From positions 1 to 60,686 of the forward strand of contig JAXMBX010000031.1 in the NCBI GenBank assembly GCA_046349635.1: 60,686 nt of DNA. Reading direction: 5' to 3'. This DNA is from JAXMBX01 sp046349635 (lineage in GTDB: Bacteria > Planctomycetota > Planctomycetia > Planctomycetales > Planctomycetaceae). The notes below the pieces were generated by a model. That model ran no database searches. It had not been told where the DNA came from and saw only the letters and a program-made list of their open reading frames with translations. This document shows, piece after piece, positions 25,508-35,632 of the stretch (the stretch's first letter is position 1; the number at the start of each line of letters is the position of its first letter). Position numbers and translations under genes: made by a program.

Positions 25508-27226
25508 ATGAGCGCTTCGGAACATAACTCAACAGATTACACCGTGATGGCACGGCGGTTCCGTCCGCAGGGCTTCGCGGAGGTCGTCGGGCAGGAGCAC
25601 GTGGCCCAGGCGCTGAAGAACGCCATCCTCGGAAACCGGGTGGCGCACGCCTACCTGTTTACCGGGGCACGCGGGGTCGGAAAAACCTCGATGGCCCGCA
25701 TCTTCGCCAAATCGCTCAACTGTCCGAATGCCGTCAATGGCGATCCCTGCAACCAATGCGACATGTGCCAGGCGATCGCGGCGGGGAGCGACGTGGACGT
25801 GCAGGAGATCGATGGGGCCTCCAATCGCGGGATTGATGACATCCGCCAACTGCGGGCGAACGTGAATGTCCGCTCGATGCGGAGCCAATACAAGGTCTAC
25901 ATCGTGGACGAAGTCCACATGCTGACCAAGGAAGCCTTCAACGCGCTCCTTAAAACGCTGGAGGAACCTCCTCCCAGTGTCAAATTCGTGTTCTGTACGA
26001 CCGAACCGAACAAGCTGCCCGATACCATTCTGTCCCGCTGCCAGCGATTCGACTTCGGGACGATTGAAACCAATTCGATCATCGGACGACTGCAACAGAT
26101 CGCTGACGCGGAAGGGCGGACGGTCGAACCGGCTGCGTTGCAGCTTGTCGCCCGACGGGCGGCCGGTTCCATGCGCGATAGCCAGTCTCTGTTCGACCAG
26201 GTTCTCGCCTTCGGATCGGAAGTTGTCACCCCTGCGGATGTCCATCACCTTCTGGGGACAGCGCCGGATGAACGGCTGCTGGATCTCTTCGACGCGATTC
26301 TCGAACGGGACAAACCCCGCGCCCTGGAGCTTTTCCACGGAGCGTTGAAGGAAGGGGTGCAGCTCGGGGAATTCTCCGACCAGATCCTGGCCTACCTGCG
26401 AGATCTGATGGTCTTGGCAGGCGGAGCGACAGAGTTGCCCCTCTCCAGCGTAGCGGATGAATATCGCCCCAAGCTGCTGAAGCAGGCCCAGAACTGGGGT
26501 TTGCGGACGGCTGTCAATGCGCTGCAGATTTTCGCCGAAGCAAAGGGAAAACTGCAGAAGATCACCTACGGACAGGTGCTGATCGAACTGGCCCTTGTCC
26601 GCCTGACACTGCTCGCGGATCTGGAAACGCTCGAAGCGATCCTGCAAAAACTGGCGACGGGGGGAGTGTCGCTTCCGACCTCTTCGGCTCCCGCCCCGAA
26701 GAGCATCGCCGCCGCGCCCCCCCAAAACCTGCTGCAAAAAAAAAGTGAACTGACACCGGTCCGGGAACCGGCTGGCCTGGAACCGCAGCCCGCTGCTCCT
26801 GCGATTGCAGAAATGAACCCGCGGTTGGAGTTGACCGCTGACAGCGCAACGGAAGTCTGGTCGCAGGTTTTGGAGAAAATTCCGGGATTATTGCGAGATC
26901 ACGCCCGGAAAGCGTCTTCCGTAGCAATTTCCGGACCAAACCAGCTAGTCGTCAATTTCCCCAAGGGATATGATATCCAACGGAATGCCTGCGAGCAGGG
27001 GCAATCCCGCCTGGAGCCACTGATCCAACAGGTGACCGGCAAGCCGGTCAAATTCCTGTTCCGAACGGTGGACGTATCCCCGGCGGAGAAGACTGCTCTG
27101 TCTGAGACGCCCGCAGAACCAACTGAGAAAAAGCGATCAGCAGCGGCTCGCAAGGGAGAAATCCCCTCGGATCCGCTGGTCCAGAAAGCCTTGGAACTGT
27201 TCGGGGGTATCGTCCGGACGGAATGA
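25508..27226 (+). CDS. dnaX: DNA polymerase III subunits gamma/tau
   Basis: A 572-residue clamp-loader ATPase. Seen are VVGQEHVAQALKNAI, Walker A GARGVGKTSMARIF, the four-Cys zinc site (LNCPNA...DPCNQCDMCQ), EIDGASNRGIDDIRQL, Walker B YIVDEVHMLT, sensor 1 FCTTEPNKLPDTILSRCQRF, and the domain III helices. A Pro/Ala-rich linker begins near residue 395 and contains an A9 run at which a shift would give a 413-residue gamma form. The C-terminal part is the tau-specific region. It is the first gene of a dnaX-ybaB-recR set, the usual bacterial arrangement. Confidence 0.95.
   Translation: MSASEHNSTDYTVMARRFRPQGFAEVVGQEHVAQALKNAILGNRVAHAYLFTGARGVGKTSMARIFAKSLNCPNAVNGDPCNQCDMCQAIAAGSDVDVQEIDGASNRGIDDIRQLRANVNVRSMRSQYKVYIVDEVHMLTKEAFNALLKTLEEPPPSVKFVFCTTEPNKLPDTILSRCQRFDFGTIETNSIIGRLQQIADAEGRTVEPAALQLVARRAAGSMRDSQSLFDQVLAFGSEVVTPADVHHLLGTAPDERLLDLFDAILERDKPRALELFHGALKEGVQLGEFSDQILAYLRDLMVLAGGATELPLSSVADEYRPKLLKQAQNWGLRTAVNALQIFAEAKGKLQKITYGQVLIELALVRLTLLADLETLEAILQKLATGGVSLPTSSAPAPKSIAAAPPQNLLQKKSELTPVREPAGLEPQPAAPAIAEMNPRLELTADSATEVWSQVLEKIPGLLRDHARKASSVAISGPNQLVVNFPKGYDIQRNACEQGQSRLEPLIQQVTGKPVKFLFRTVDVSPAEKTALSETPAEPTEKKRSAAARKGEIPSDPLVQKALELFGGIVRTE
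26736..26771 (+). promoter_or_regulatory. dnaX: Candidate dnaX slippage/frameshift site producing gamma
   Basis: Nine consecutive A (26736-26744) lie in frame as CAA-AAA-AAA-AGT. A -1 ribosomal shift, or insertion of one A during transcription, gives AAG-TGA at once (TGA 26746-26748); loss of one A gives GTG-AAC-TGA (stop 26751-26753). A hairpin CCGGT-CCGGGA-ACCGG (26756-26771) starts 11 bases past the tract. This resembles Thermus dnaX, where an A9 tract causes transcriptional slippage. Confidence 0.6.
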
Positions 27227-27267
27227 TTTCGACACGGAATGATTTCGACAGAACCGCGTGAGGAACC

Positions 27268-27618
27268 ATGTTCAAAGGATTGAAGGATATCGCCTCCCTG
27301 ATGAATCAGGCCCGGGAAATTCAGGGCCGCATGGGGGAGATGCAGGAAACACTCAAAAAGATCCGCGTCCTGGGGAGCGCCGGAGGAGAGATGGTCACCG
27401 TCGAAGCGAACGGTGCCCAGCAGATCCTCTCCTGCCGCATCGATCCCTCCCTGTTCCAGACTTCCGATCAGGAAATGATCGAAGATCTGGTGGTTGCGGC
27501 CACGAACCAGGCGCTGGACAAGGCCAAGCAGGCTGCCGCGGACGAAATGGGAAAACTTTCCGGCGGACTGAACTTACCCGGACTCAAAGAGACCCTCTCG
27601 AGCCTGGGGCTCGGTTAA
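27268..27618 (+). CDS. ybaB: YbaB/EbfC nucleoid-associated protein
   Basis: A 116-residue member of the YbaB/EbfC family of small dimeric DNA-binding proteins. It has the N-terminal helix MFKGLKDIASLMNQAREIQG, the beta-sheet with GSAGGEMVTVEANGAQQILS, and the helix EDLVVAATNQALDKAKQAAA. It sits 41 bases after dnaX and 36 before recR, and the three are normally co-transcribed. Confidence 0.92.
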   Translation: MFKGLKDIASLMNQAREIQGRMGEMQETLKKIRVLGSAGGEMVTVEANGAQQILSCRIDPSLFQTSDQEMIEDLVVAATNQALDKAKQAAADEMGKLSGGLNLPGLKETLSSLGLG

Positions 27619-27654
27619 ACGGTTTTCGACAGGAACGGCTGCAAAGGATTGAAC

Positions 27655-28254
27655 GTGACAGTTTACGGCCCAGCGGTGAACAACCTGATTGAGCAATTTG
27701 CCACGCTCCCGGGGATCGGAAAGAAGTCGGCGGAGCGGCTGGCGCATCACGTGCTTCGCTGCAGCAACGAAGAAGCGCTGGAACTGGCCGATTCAATCCG
27801 CCGCGTGAAGTCCGAAGTCCATCCCTGTCCCGAATGTTTCAATTTGACCGAAGGTGAGGTTTGTAGGATTTGTTCCGATCCGCGCCGCGATCCGCAGGTC
27901 CTGTGCATCGTGGAACAACCCCGCGACATGATGGCGCTGGAGACTTCGGGAGCATTTCACGGGCGTTACCACGTTCTGCAGGGACGGATTTCACCACTGG
28001 AAGGAATTGGCCCGGAAGACCTTACGATTGACCAATTGGTTTCGCGGGTGAAGCGGGATGGAGTCCGGGAGATTGTCATGGCCACGAACCCGACCTTGGA
28101 GGGGGATGGTACCGCTTTGTACATTTCCAACGTTCTCGAAGAGGCCGGAGTAAAAATTACGCGCCTGGCACGCGGAATTGCATCCGGGAGCGTGCTAGAG
28201 TTTGCCAACAAAGAGATGCTCGCTGATGCTCTGCGCGGACGCCAGAGTTTTTGA
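27655..28254 (+). CDS. recR: Recombination protein RecR
   Basis: A 199-residue protein of the RecFOR gap-repair pathway. GTG 27655 is chosen because AAAGGA lies 6 bases upstream; the TTG two codons earlier would sit too close. It has the helix-hairpin-helix LPGIGKKSAERLAHHVL, the zinc finger CPECFNLTEGEVCRIC and the Toprim core (VLCIVEQPRDMMALETSG), then TNPTLEGDGTALYI. Length and domain order are normal for RecR. Confidence 0.95.
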   Translation: MTVYGPAVNNLIEQFATLPGIGKKSAERLAHHVLRCSNEEALELADSIRRVKSEVHPCPECFNLTEGEVCRICSDPRRDPQVLCIVEQPRDMMALETSGAFHGRYHVLQGRISPLEGIGPEDLTIDQLVSRVKRDGVREIVMATNPTLEGDGTALYISNVLEEAGVKITRLARGIASGSVLEFANKEMLADALRGRQSF

Positions 28255-28329
28255 TCGCAAATCGACCAGACGACGACAGTTCACTAACGTAACGACCGAC
28301 GTGTTTTCACTCTTCCCAGAACGACGACC

Positions 28330-29817
28330 ATGCAACTGAATTTCTCGCAACAAATGAAAATGAGCCAGCAGATGAAGCTGGCTCCGCGAATGATCCAGTC
28401 CATGGAAATCCTGCAGCTTCCGTTGATGGCGGCTCAAGGAGCGGATCGACCAGGAACTGCGGGAAAACGAAATGCTGGAGGAAGTCGGCGCCGACCTCGA
28501 AGCCCCCGAACTGAACCGGGAACTGGAACGGGCGCGCGAAGAGGCGGTGGAAAAGCCCGCCGAACAAAAAGAACTCGTCGTCGACAACGAACACAACAAC
28601 GAAGCGGACTTCGAACGGCTGACGGAAATGCCGGACGAATGGGCCAGCGAAGAAGATTATTTCTCCACGACCCGCGTCTCCGCGAACCGCATCGACGAAG
28701 AATCCGAATGGAAGCACGACGCGGTCTCCAACATGGAAGACCGCCCGGAATCCCTGCAGGAACACCTGCTGGAGCAGTTCCGCTTCTTCAACTCCTCCCC
28801 CGAAGTCCGGGAGTTCGGCGAATTCCTGATCCAGAATCTGGACAGCAACGGGCGACTGCCGAGTCCGCTGCCGGAACTGTGCCAGGTGTACGGCAAGGCG
28901 ATCAGCCCGGACGCGGCCCGCGAAGCACTGGCCTTCGTGCAGAAACTCGACCCTCTGGGTGTCGGTGCGATTGACCTCAAGGAATGCCTGCTCCTGCAGG
29001 TGACCGATGAAACTCCCCACAGGGACGTCCTCATCACCCTCATTTCTTCGCACCTCGAAGACCTGGGACAGAACCGACTGCCGTTGATCGAACGGAAGAC
29101 CGGCTACTCCATCGAACTGATCAAGGAAGCGCTGGAGGAATTGCGGCATCTGAATCCCACCCCGGGGCGCGGATTCCAGCAGCCGAGCGCTCCCAACGTC
29201 ACTCCCGATCTGACGGTCGAACAGGATGAGCACGGCAAGTGGATCGTCAAACTGGAAGATGAATTCACTCCCATCTCCGAATCAGCAAGCGGTATCGCGA
29301 ACTGCTCCAGCACAGCAATGACCCGCAGACCAAGGAATACATCAAGCGGAAGATCGAATCGGCCCGCTGGCTGATGGAATCGATCGAACAGCGATACAAC
29401 ACCCTGAAACGGGTCGCCCAGGCCATCGTGGACAAGCAGACGGAGTTCCTGGAAAAGGGCCCGGAAGCGATTGTCCCCCTCAAGATGCAGCAGATCGCGG
29501 ACGTCGTGAACGTTCACGTGACGACCGTTTCCCGGGCCGTCGATGACAAATGGGTCCAGACCCCGCGCGGGATTTATCCCCTCAAGCGGTTCTTCGGCGG
29601 CGGCACGACCACGGCCGAAGGGGAAGAGGTCGCGTGGGACATCATCCGCCTGAAGCTCAAGGAAATCGTCGATAACGAGGACAAGAACGATCCGTTGAGC
29701 GACGATGCGCTGGTCGACAAGCTGGCTGCGGAAGGGTATCAACTCGCCCGCCGCACCGTCACCAAGTACCGCAAGGCCCTCGACATTCCCTCCTCGCGTC
29801 AGCGTCGGGCGTATTAA
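28330..29817 (+). CDS. rpoN: RNA polymerase sigma-54 factor (two frameshifts)
   Basis: Region I is Q/M-rich (MQLNFSQQMKMSQQMKLAPR, then MIQSMEILQLPLM). An acidic region II, the core-binding domain (QFRFFNSSPEVREFGEFLIQ; LDPLGVGAIDLKECLLLQV), the helix-turn-helix (MQQIADVVNVHVTTVSRAVD, TPRGIYPLKRFF) and the RpoN box ARRTVTKYRKAL follow. The sequence shifts frame twice: an extra base near 28434 (the frame resumes as LKERIDQELRENEMLEEV) and a missing base near 29272 (resuming LRISKRYRELLQHSNDP). The two cancel, giving 495 residues in all. Since sigma-54 is present with an apparently intact promoter-recognition end, base errors are the more likely explanation. Confidence 0.9.
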
Positions 29818-29841
29818 GACGAGGCGGCAGGGGAAAGTCTT

Positions 29842-30642
29842 TCAGTCGCCGATTGCGCTGACGATCCCGCCAAACAGCCGTTGAACGCCGTTCGATCCTT
29901 CGACCAGCAAGGCCCCTTCGTTATCGATTCCACGGCAGCAGCCGCGCACCAGCGTATTTCCCTGCTGAATCTCGACCTGCTTCCCGGTCAGAACGCAGCG
30001 TTCTTTCCAGCGGGCCACCAGGTCTTCCGGCTGGGTCGCCAGTTGATCCAGCGAGCGGGCGAAGTGCTGCAGCCAGTCCGCGAGGACTAGCGTGAGGGGA
30101 AATTCTTTTCCCGCGACGTCACACAGCGCGATCCCCTTGGCAGCGATCTCATCGGGTGCTGCCTGCCAACTGTTGTTCACGTTGACCCCCATTCCCACGA
30201 CGATCCGCTGCGGCACGGGATAGGACGCGGGAGGAATCTCCACGAGCAGCCCCGCGACCTTCCGCCGATTCAGCCAGACGTCATTGGGCCACTTGATGCC
30301 GCAGTCCGCATCCGGCAGCAGATCCTGCAACAGATCACACAACGCCAATCCCGCGACGAGCGCAATCCGGGGCCAGCGGTCCTGCGGCAGGTCGAGCAAC
30401 TGCGGCTCGATCACGAGCGAGAAGGTCAAGGCTCCCCCATTGGACCACCAGCGGTTCGCTCCGCGGCCGCGCCCGGCCGTCTGCCGCTCCGCCAGGACCA
30501 ACAGCGGGGTTTCCAGATGCGGCTCGAGGGACATCTGCAATGCCAAGTCGTTGGTCGAGCCGAGTTCCGGATGAAAATCGACCCGCTGCAGGAACGTCTG
30601 CTCCTGCAAACGGGCGAGTTGATCGGGGGGAAAAGCAGTCAT
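29842..30642 (-). CDS. birA: Biotin--[acetyl-CoA carboxylase] ligase
   Basis: A 266-residue mono-functional biotin protein ligase without the N-terminal DNA-binding domain. Seen are STNDLAL, the biotinyl-AMP loop AERQTAGRGRGANRWWS, the catalytic Lys in GIKWPNDVWLNRRKVAGLLV, and GMGVNVNNSW. The C-terminal SH3-like domain is present (VRGCCRGIDNEGALLVE). It starts 14 bases after the pyruvate carboxylase stop, so it is almost certainly co-expressed with that biotin enzyme. Confidence 0.93.
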   Translation of the reverse strand: MTAFPPDQLARLQEQTFLQRVDFHPELGSTNDLALQMSLEPHLETPLLVLAERQTAGRGRGANRWWSNGGALTFSLVIEPQLLDLPQDRWPRIALVAGLALCDLLQDLLPDADCGIKWPNDVWLNRRKVAGLLVEIPPASYPVPQRIVVGMGVNVNNSWQAAPDEIAAKGIALCDVAGKEFPLTLVLADWLQHFARSLDQLATQPEDLVARWKERCVLTGKQVEIQQGNTLVRGCCRGIDNEGALLVEGSNGVQRLFGGIVSAIGD

Positions 30643-30656
30643 CGACGTCGGACGCC

Positions 30657-33600
30657 CTAAACCTTCTCCAGACGAATCAGCAGATCGCCGGTTTCCACCT
30701 GCGTGCCGGAGGTGATGAAGGTTTCCGCGATCCGGGCATCCTGCTCCGCGTACAAAGTCGTCTCCATCTTCATGGCTTCCATCGTGAGGAGCTTCTGCCC
30801 CTTCACGACCTGGTCCCCCGCCTGCACCGCGACCTTGGACACGAGGCCGGGCATCGGCGCCGCCACCTGCAGCGGGTCCGAGAGATCCGCCTTGGAGCGC
30901 TTCGATTGCTCGGGCGTCAGACTCTTGTCGATGACTGTCACTTCGCGCGGTTGGCCGTTCAGTTCGAAGAAGACCGAGCGGTGTCCATCCGGATGGGGAT
31001 CGCCGACCGTCTGGAACTTCACGATCAGCGTCTTGCCGGACTCGATTTCAATCGCCAGTTCTTCCTGCGGTTCCTGGCCATACAGGAACGTGATCGTCGG
31101 CAGTACGCTCACATCGGAATACGCATCGACGTGCGTATTGAATTCCTCGAACACCCGTTCGTAAAGGAGATAGGACAGCAGTTCCTGGCGGGTGGCGGGA
31201 CGTCCGATCTTCGTCTCAAGCTGCTTCGCAACGGCGTCGAAATCAGCCGCCGGCAACGTGGCACCGGGCCGTTCGACGTGCGGCTTGACGTTCCGCAGGA
31301 TCCGCTTCTGGACCTCGATCGGCCAGCCTCCGGGGGGTTGCCCCATTCGCCCGGCGAGCAGATCGACCACCGACTCGGGATAAGCCAGTTCACGCTTGGC
31401 GTCGAGAACGTCCTGCGCGGAGAGATTGTTGGCGAGCAGGAACAGCGCCATATCACCGACCGATTTCGACGTCGGGGTGACCTTGACGATATCTCCCACC
31501 AGTTGATTCACATCCGCATAGAGCCTGCACAGCTCGTCCCAGCGATGCGCCATGCCGAGCGAGGCGGCCTGCTGATACAGGTTCGTCGATTGTCCCCCGG
31601 GCATCTCATGGGTATAGAGATCGGCGTCTCCCCCCTTGCTGCCGGTTTCGAAGGGAGCGTAGAAATCCCGGACCGCTCCCCAGTAATGGGAAATCAGCTT
31701 CAACTGGCCGGAGTCCAGGCCGGTGTCGCGGGGAGTGAAGTGCAACGCCTCCACGACGCTATTCAGGTTCGCCTGCGAGGTCATCCCCGACATGGAAGCA
31801 ATGGCGGCGTCGGCGATGTCCAATCCCACCTCGGCCCCATTCAGAATGGACGAGGATTGCACGCCGCTCATGTCGTGCGTGTGGAAATGAATCGGAATGC
31901 CAATTTCCTGCTTCAGAGTTTTGACCAGCAGTTCCGCCGCGTAAGGCTTGCAGAGGCCCGCCATGTCCTTGATGGCAAGGATATGGGCCCCTCGTTTCTC
32001 CAAGTCCTTGGCCAGTTCGACGTAGTACTTGAGGCTGTACTTGGGGCGCGCGGGATTGAGGATATCCCCCGTGTAGCAGATGGCCGCTTCGCAGATTCCT
32101 CCCGCGTCGCGGACGGCATCCATCGCCACCTGCATGTTCTCCGCCCAGTTCAAAGCGTCGAACACCCGGAACACGTCCACTCCGGTCTGCGCGGATTCCT
32201 TCACGAATTCCTTGACGATATTGTCCGGATAGTTCGTGTAGCCCACCGCGTTCGAGGCCCGCAGCAGCATCTGGAACAGGATGTTCGGGATCTTTTCCCG
32301 CAGATCCGCCAGCCGCTGCCAGGGGCATTCCTTCAGGAACCGCATCGACGTGTCGAACGTCGCTCCACCCCACATCTCAATGGAAAACAACTGCGGGCAG
32401 AGTCGCGCGTACGCTTCGGCAATCCGCATCATGTCCTAGGTCCGCAAGCGGGTCGCCAGCAGAGATTGATGGGCATCGCGGAACGTGGTGTCGGTCATCA
32501 GCAGCGGTTTCTGTTCCAGAATCCACTTACTGAACTTCTCCGCACCCAGCTTTTTGAACGTGTCGCGCGAGCCCTGGGGAATCGGTTGGGACTTGTCGTA
32601 GGGGGGGACCGGAGCGGGTTCGCGGGACAAATTCTTCGGTTTCACCTTCACCAGCGGATTGCCGTTCACGATCACATCGCCGATAAACGTCAAGAGCTTC
32701 GTCGCCCGATCTTTGCGACGGACAAACTGGAACAATTCGGGCGTTTCGTCCAGGAACCGGGTGGTGCAGGTTCCGTCCAGGAACGTCGGATGCGTGACCA
32801 GGTTGATCAGGAACGGGATATTGGTCTTCACCCCCCGCACCCGGAACTCCTGCAGGCACCGTTCCATCCGGGCGGCGGCGTCTTTCAACTGCCGCCCCTT
32901 GGAGATGATCTTCACCAGCAGGGAGTCATAAAACGGCGTCACCACGGCGCCCGAGAAAGCCGTCCCCGCATCGAGACGAATTCCCATCCCACTTGCAGAC
33001 CGGTAATTCGAGATTCGCCCATAATCGGGGAGGAACTTGTTTTCGGGGTCTTCGGTGGTCACACGGCATTGAATCGCAAAGCCGCGGGTCTGGATTTCGT
33101 CCTGGCTTCCCAGTCCGATCTCCGGATCGGACAGTGGCCGCCCGGTGGCGACGAGGATCTGCGTTTTGACAATGTCGTAGCCGGTCACTTCTTCCGTGAC
33201 CGTGTGTTCGACCTGAATCCGGGGATTCACTTCGATAAAGTAGAACTTGCCGCTGTCCGCATCGACCAGGAACTCGACCGTTCCCGCGTTCTCATAGCGA
33301 ACGGCTCGACCAATCTTGAGTGCCGCCTCGCAGATCCCGTCCCGGATACTCTTGTCGAGATTGGGAGAGGGGGCAATCTCGACGACTTTCTGGTGACGAC
33401 GCTGCAGCGAGCAGTCCCGTTCATACAGGTGCACGAGGTTCCCGTGCTTGTCCCCCATCAACTGGACTTCGATGTGCCGGGCGCGTTGAATAAATTTTTC
33501 GACGAAGACTTCGTCGCTGCCGAATGCGGTGAGGGCTTCGCGCTGTGCCGATTCGAGAGCCGGGCCGAGGTCTTCGGGCTTGTGAACGACGCGCATCCCA

Positions 33601-34106
33601 CGGCCACCCCCCCCCTTGGCGGCCTTGAGGATGACGGGATAGGTGAGTTTTTGTGCCGCCGCCTGGGCCTCCGCCAGGCTGGTGACCGCCTGATCCGTCC
33701 CCTGCAGGATCGTGACGTTGGCGATCTTGGCGATATTTCGGGCGGCGGTCTTATCCCCCAGTTGTTCCAGGATGTCCACGCGCGGACCGACAAACACGAT
33801 CCCCGCCTCTTCACACGCCCGCGCCAAATCGGGATTTTCAGACAGGAACCCGTAGCCGGGGTGAATGGCGTCCACGCCGTACTTCTTGGCGATCTGGATG
33901 ATCCCGGGAATGTCGAGGTACGCCCGGATCGGCTCCCCCTGGCGACCGACAATGTACGCCTCATCCGCCTTGAAGCGGTGCAACGCGAAACGGTCTTCGT
34001 GGGAATAGATCGCGACGGTGCGGATGCCGAGTTCGTGGGCGGTTCGGAAGACCCGGATGGCAATCTCGCCACGGTTGGCCACTAAGAGCTTATTGATAGT
34101 CCGCAT
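30657..34106 (-). CDS. pyc: Pyruvate carboxylase, interrupted by an in-frame TAG
   Basis: Pyruvate + HCO3- + ATP gives oxaloacetate, an anaplerotic reaction. The first 450 residues are biotin carboxylase (ANRGEIAIRVFRTAHELGI, KAAKGGGGRGMRVVHKPED, FIEVNPRIQVEHTVTEEVTG). The carboxyltransferase begins at LLMTDTTFRDAHQSLLATRL and continues YARLCPQLFSIEMWGGATFD. The biotin carrier lies at the end (MEAMKMETTLYAEQD, biotinyl Lys in MKM). Codon 557 is TAG (32438-32436) where other pyruvate carboxylases have Tyr in LRTYDM. Frame is unchanged on both sides and total length (1149 codons) is normal. Either a TAC-to-TAG base error or a true nonsense change; reinitiation at the ATG-ATG just after the stop would lose the metal-binding aspartate. 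Confidence 0.9.
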
Positions 34107-34285
34107 GGTTCCTTTTGACCCCCTGGAAGGGGAATTTGAGCGCAGGAATTTTGTTCGAATGAGAGTCAGAAGTCGTGCAGGAACCGGCTATCATACTCTG
34201 CCCGGAGGGGAGGCAAAAGGATGCGGGGGAGATAAAAAGCACGCCACAGCAGGCTGATTTGCGACCACATGCAGGGGGAAAAATC

Positions 34286-35575
34286 TCAGCCCTGCAGTCG
34301 TTTCCGGATTTCCGCCAGCACGGTCTCGTCCGTGGGATAGCGGGAGGTCAGAATCGGCTTGAGCGGAAGCGGAATTTCATCCATCCGATAGGCCGTTCCC
34401 GCGGCGTGAATGCCATAGATCGCGGTCCGGAACCGGACGCGGGCGGGATGATTGATCTCCGCATCGCCTCCCTGCAAAACGATTGTCGGGATGCGTTCGA
34501 GCACCTCGCGCGCCCGGGGGGAGAGTGTCGTACGGCACTCATCTCCCACCAGCAGGCAACAATCGACTTCCCCCCGTTCCAGCATGTCATTCGCCGAGAA
34601 CTCCCCGGGGTTATATCGCGGATAACCGGGCGCCAGATTCACGCTGAAGGGATACCCCGTCTGCCAGCAGAGGACACTGTCCGCGCCGGCAACGTCGCCA
34701 TAAATTCTCATCCGGCGGGCGTGGAACCGGGTCAGGTCGTTCAGATCGCGCGTCAGCAGCAGCAAGGCTTCGACATTCCGCGCCCCCAGGGCCCCCGCGG
34801 TCAGTCCCAGCCCAAAGTAAAAAATCCCACAGGTCGCCTGTCGCATTCTGGCCGCCAGGTGGCGCAACAACTCCGGATCGGCTCCCCAGTTCCGTTCCTC
34901 TCCCGGCGGTTCCACTCCGCGGATCAGACTCCGCAACGTCCACAGCGCCTCAAAGTGCCGATCGGGCTGGAGGGGAATAAATGTGTCCACGTTGTCAGCG
35001 GTGGCGGTCCGCTCGGTATCGACAACGACAATCTCCCGGCGAGTCATCCGATGGGCCTGATTGTCCTGGGGAGAATCGGAATAGCGTTCCAGATGCCGCG
35101 GGTGAGTGGTGGCCGGATCGACACCCCAATAAATCACCAGGTCCGCCCGATATTTCGCTTCTCCCAGCGAACAGGTCGATTCCCCCACTTGCTGCAACGC
35201 CATGATCGAGGGGGCATGGCACTGCGACGCGGTCGTGTCGATCGTTCCCCCTAATTGATCCGCCAGCGCCACCGCGACGCGCTGCCCCGGCGTGCTGCTG
35301 AGTGACAGGCCGTAAATCAGCGGGGAAACAGACTCTTTCAGATAACGGGCGGCCTGCTCGACAGCAACTCCATAATCCGCGGGTTGACCGTTGACCTCCG
35401 CGATCGGTTTGTCCTCTGTGCCGAAGGATTTCAACCAGCGTTCCGCCAGAGGGCAGGGGGGTTCCAACTGGAGAATCCGATTGCTCCGCACGGTGAGGCG
35501 CAGATCGTCACACACACAGCCGCACGCGGTGCAGACGACGTCTTCCACGGAAGTGATGGGAGCGGGTTCGATCAC
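34286..35575 (-). CDS. fhcB: Formylmethanofuran dehydrogenase-type subunit B (FhcB-like)
   Basis: A 429-residue protein homologous to the molybdopterin-binding subunit of formylmethanofuran dehydrogenase; start GTG 35575 with GGGGGA upstream. The N-terminus has C15-x2-C18-x3-C22 and C41, the [4Fe-4S] pattern of molybdopterin enzymes. C119 in TTASQCHAPS occupies the metal-ligand position of archaeal FwdB. In bacteria FhcABCD is the formyltransferase/hydrolase complex that releases formate in tetrahydromethanopterin-linked formaldehyde oxidation, a pathway known in planctomycetes. The other fhc genes are not in this window. It lies between a thioesterase gene (57 bases) and pyc (179 bases) on the same strand. 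Confidence 0.88.
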   Translation of the reverse strand: MIEPAPITSVEDVVCTACGCVCDDLRLTVRSNRILQLEPPCPLAERWLKSFGTEDKPIAEVNGQPADYGVAVEQAARYLKESVSPLIYGLSLSSTPGQRVAVALADQLGGTIDTTASQCHAPSIMALQQVGESTCSLGEAKYRADLVIYWGVDPATTHPRHLERYSDSPQDNQAHRMTRREIVVVDTERTATADNVDTFIPLQPDRHFEALWTLRSLIRGVEPPGEERNWGADPELLRHLAARMRQATCGIFYFGLGLTAGALGARNVEALLLLTRDLNDLTRFHARRMRIYGDVAGADSVLCWQTGYPFSVNLAPGYPRYNPGEFSANDMLERGEVDCCLLVGDECRTTLSPRAREVLERIPTIVLQGGDAEINHPARVRFRTAIYGIHAAGTAYRMDEIPLPLKPILTSRYPTDETVLAEIRKRLQG

Positions 35576-35632
35576 ACTGTCCCCCGCAGGCGGGGCCTGA
35601 ATCCTGGCATGCTGATCCGTTTCCTGCCCCTC

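Noticed and set aside
30540..34085. Very long open frame (1181 codons) antisense to pyruvate carboxylase
   Set aside because: It mirrors the high-GC codon pattern of pyc, has no domain-like segments, and lies fully inside the conserved pyc gene.
30657..34106. Natural two-subunit pyruvate carboxylase
   Set aside because: The break lies inside the carboxyltransferase domain, after its metal-binding motif, with the same frame on both sides and only TAG in between. Known split enzymes divide between domains.
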